Positions 5,647-5,696 of a stretch of DNA of 5,696 nucleotides are shown here, piece by piece (the stretch's first letter is position 1; every line of letters starts with the position of its first letter). The notes below the pieces were generated by a model. That model had not been told where the DNA came from, did not search any database, and was given only the letters and a program-made list of their open reading frames with translations. The stretch covers positions 1 to 5,696 of the forward strand of contig PUKG01000029.1 of assembly GCA_003550445.1 (NCBI GenBank). The letters are read 5' to 3'. This stretch comes from Halobacteroidaceae bacterium (GTDB taxonomy: Bacteria; Bacillota; Halanaerobiia; B1SED10-174). The position numbers were made by a program, and so were the translations under genes.

Positions 5647-5696
5647 ATTTCCATTAAACCAACCACTCCACATTGATGGAGGAACAAAAATTCAGA

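Noticed and set aside
5676..5696. ATG on the + strand, open to the right edge, as the start of a divergent gene
   Set aside because: Only seven codons are visible and there is no ribosome binding site upstream. A GGAGGAA at 5678-5684 could instead serve a start beyond the window. This is too little to support a feature.

Overview
The window looks like the chromosome of a Gram-positive, clostridia-like Firmicute. The evidence is the lon-engB gene pair typical of Firmicutes, strong AGGAGG-type ribosome binding sites, short intrinsic terminators with U-runs, a small lipoprotein with a classic lipobox, and an OmpR-family two-component pair resembling ResD/ResE, PhoP/PhoR and SrrA/SrrB. The DNA is moderately AT-rich. 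A finer taxonomic placement cannot be made from these genes by eye. No RNA gene, CRISPR array, insertion sequence or phage element was seen.

The left part (1-1789, + strand) is a tight operon: the 3' end of lon (ATP-dependent protease, proteolytic domain only), then engB/ysxC (ribosome-assembly GTPase) 2 nt later, then a class I SAM-dependent methyltransferase 8 nt after engB. The remaining genes are all on the - strand. Read in their own direction from the right edge, they are a response regulator (5549-4869), its sensor kinase (4873-3098, overlapping the regulator's stop codon), a strong terminator, a 65-residue very acidic lipoprotein (2956-2759), another terminator, and a membrane-anchored transglutaminase-like protein (2646-1696). 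The 3' end of this last gene runs 94 bp into the methyltransferase gene in convergent orientation.

The two-component pair should sense an extracytoplasmic signal through a domain between two membrane helices and control transcription through a winged-helix regulator. The lipoprotein and the transglutaminase-like protein are also envelope proteins, but terminators separate each from the kinase operon. A shared function is therefore only suggested by proximity.

Two points stand out. First, the kinase has no ATG, GTG or TTG that would include its first membrane helix. The best start is an ATT codon set behind a strong Shine-Dalgarno sequence and overlapping the regulator's stop. Second, the transglutaminase-like protein keeps the fold signature but has Gln, Thr and His where the Cys-His-Asp triad should be, and it contains no cysteine at all, so it looks like a pseudoenzyme. 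A perfect 12-bp terminator-like hairpin inside the methyltransferase gene is also notable.
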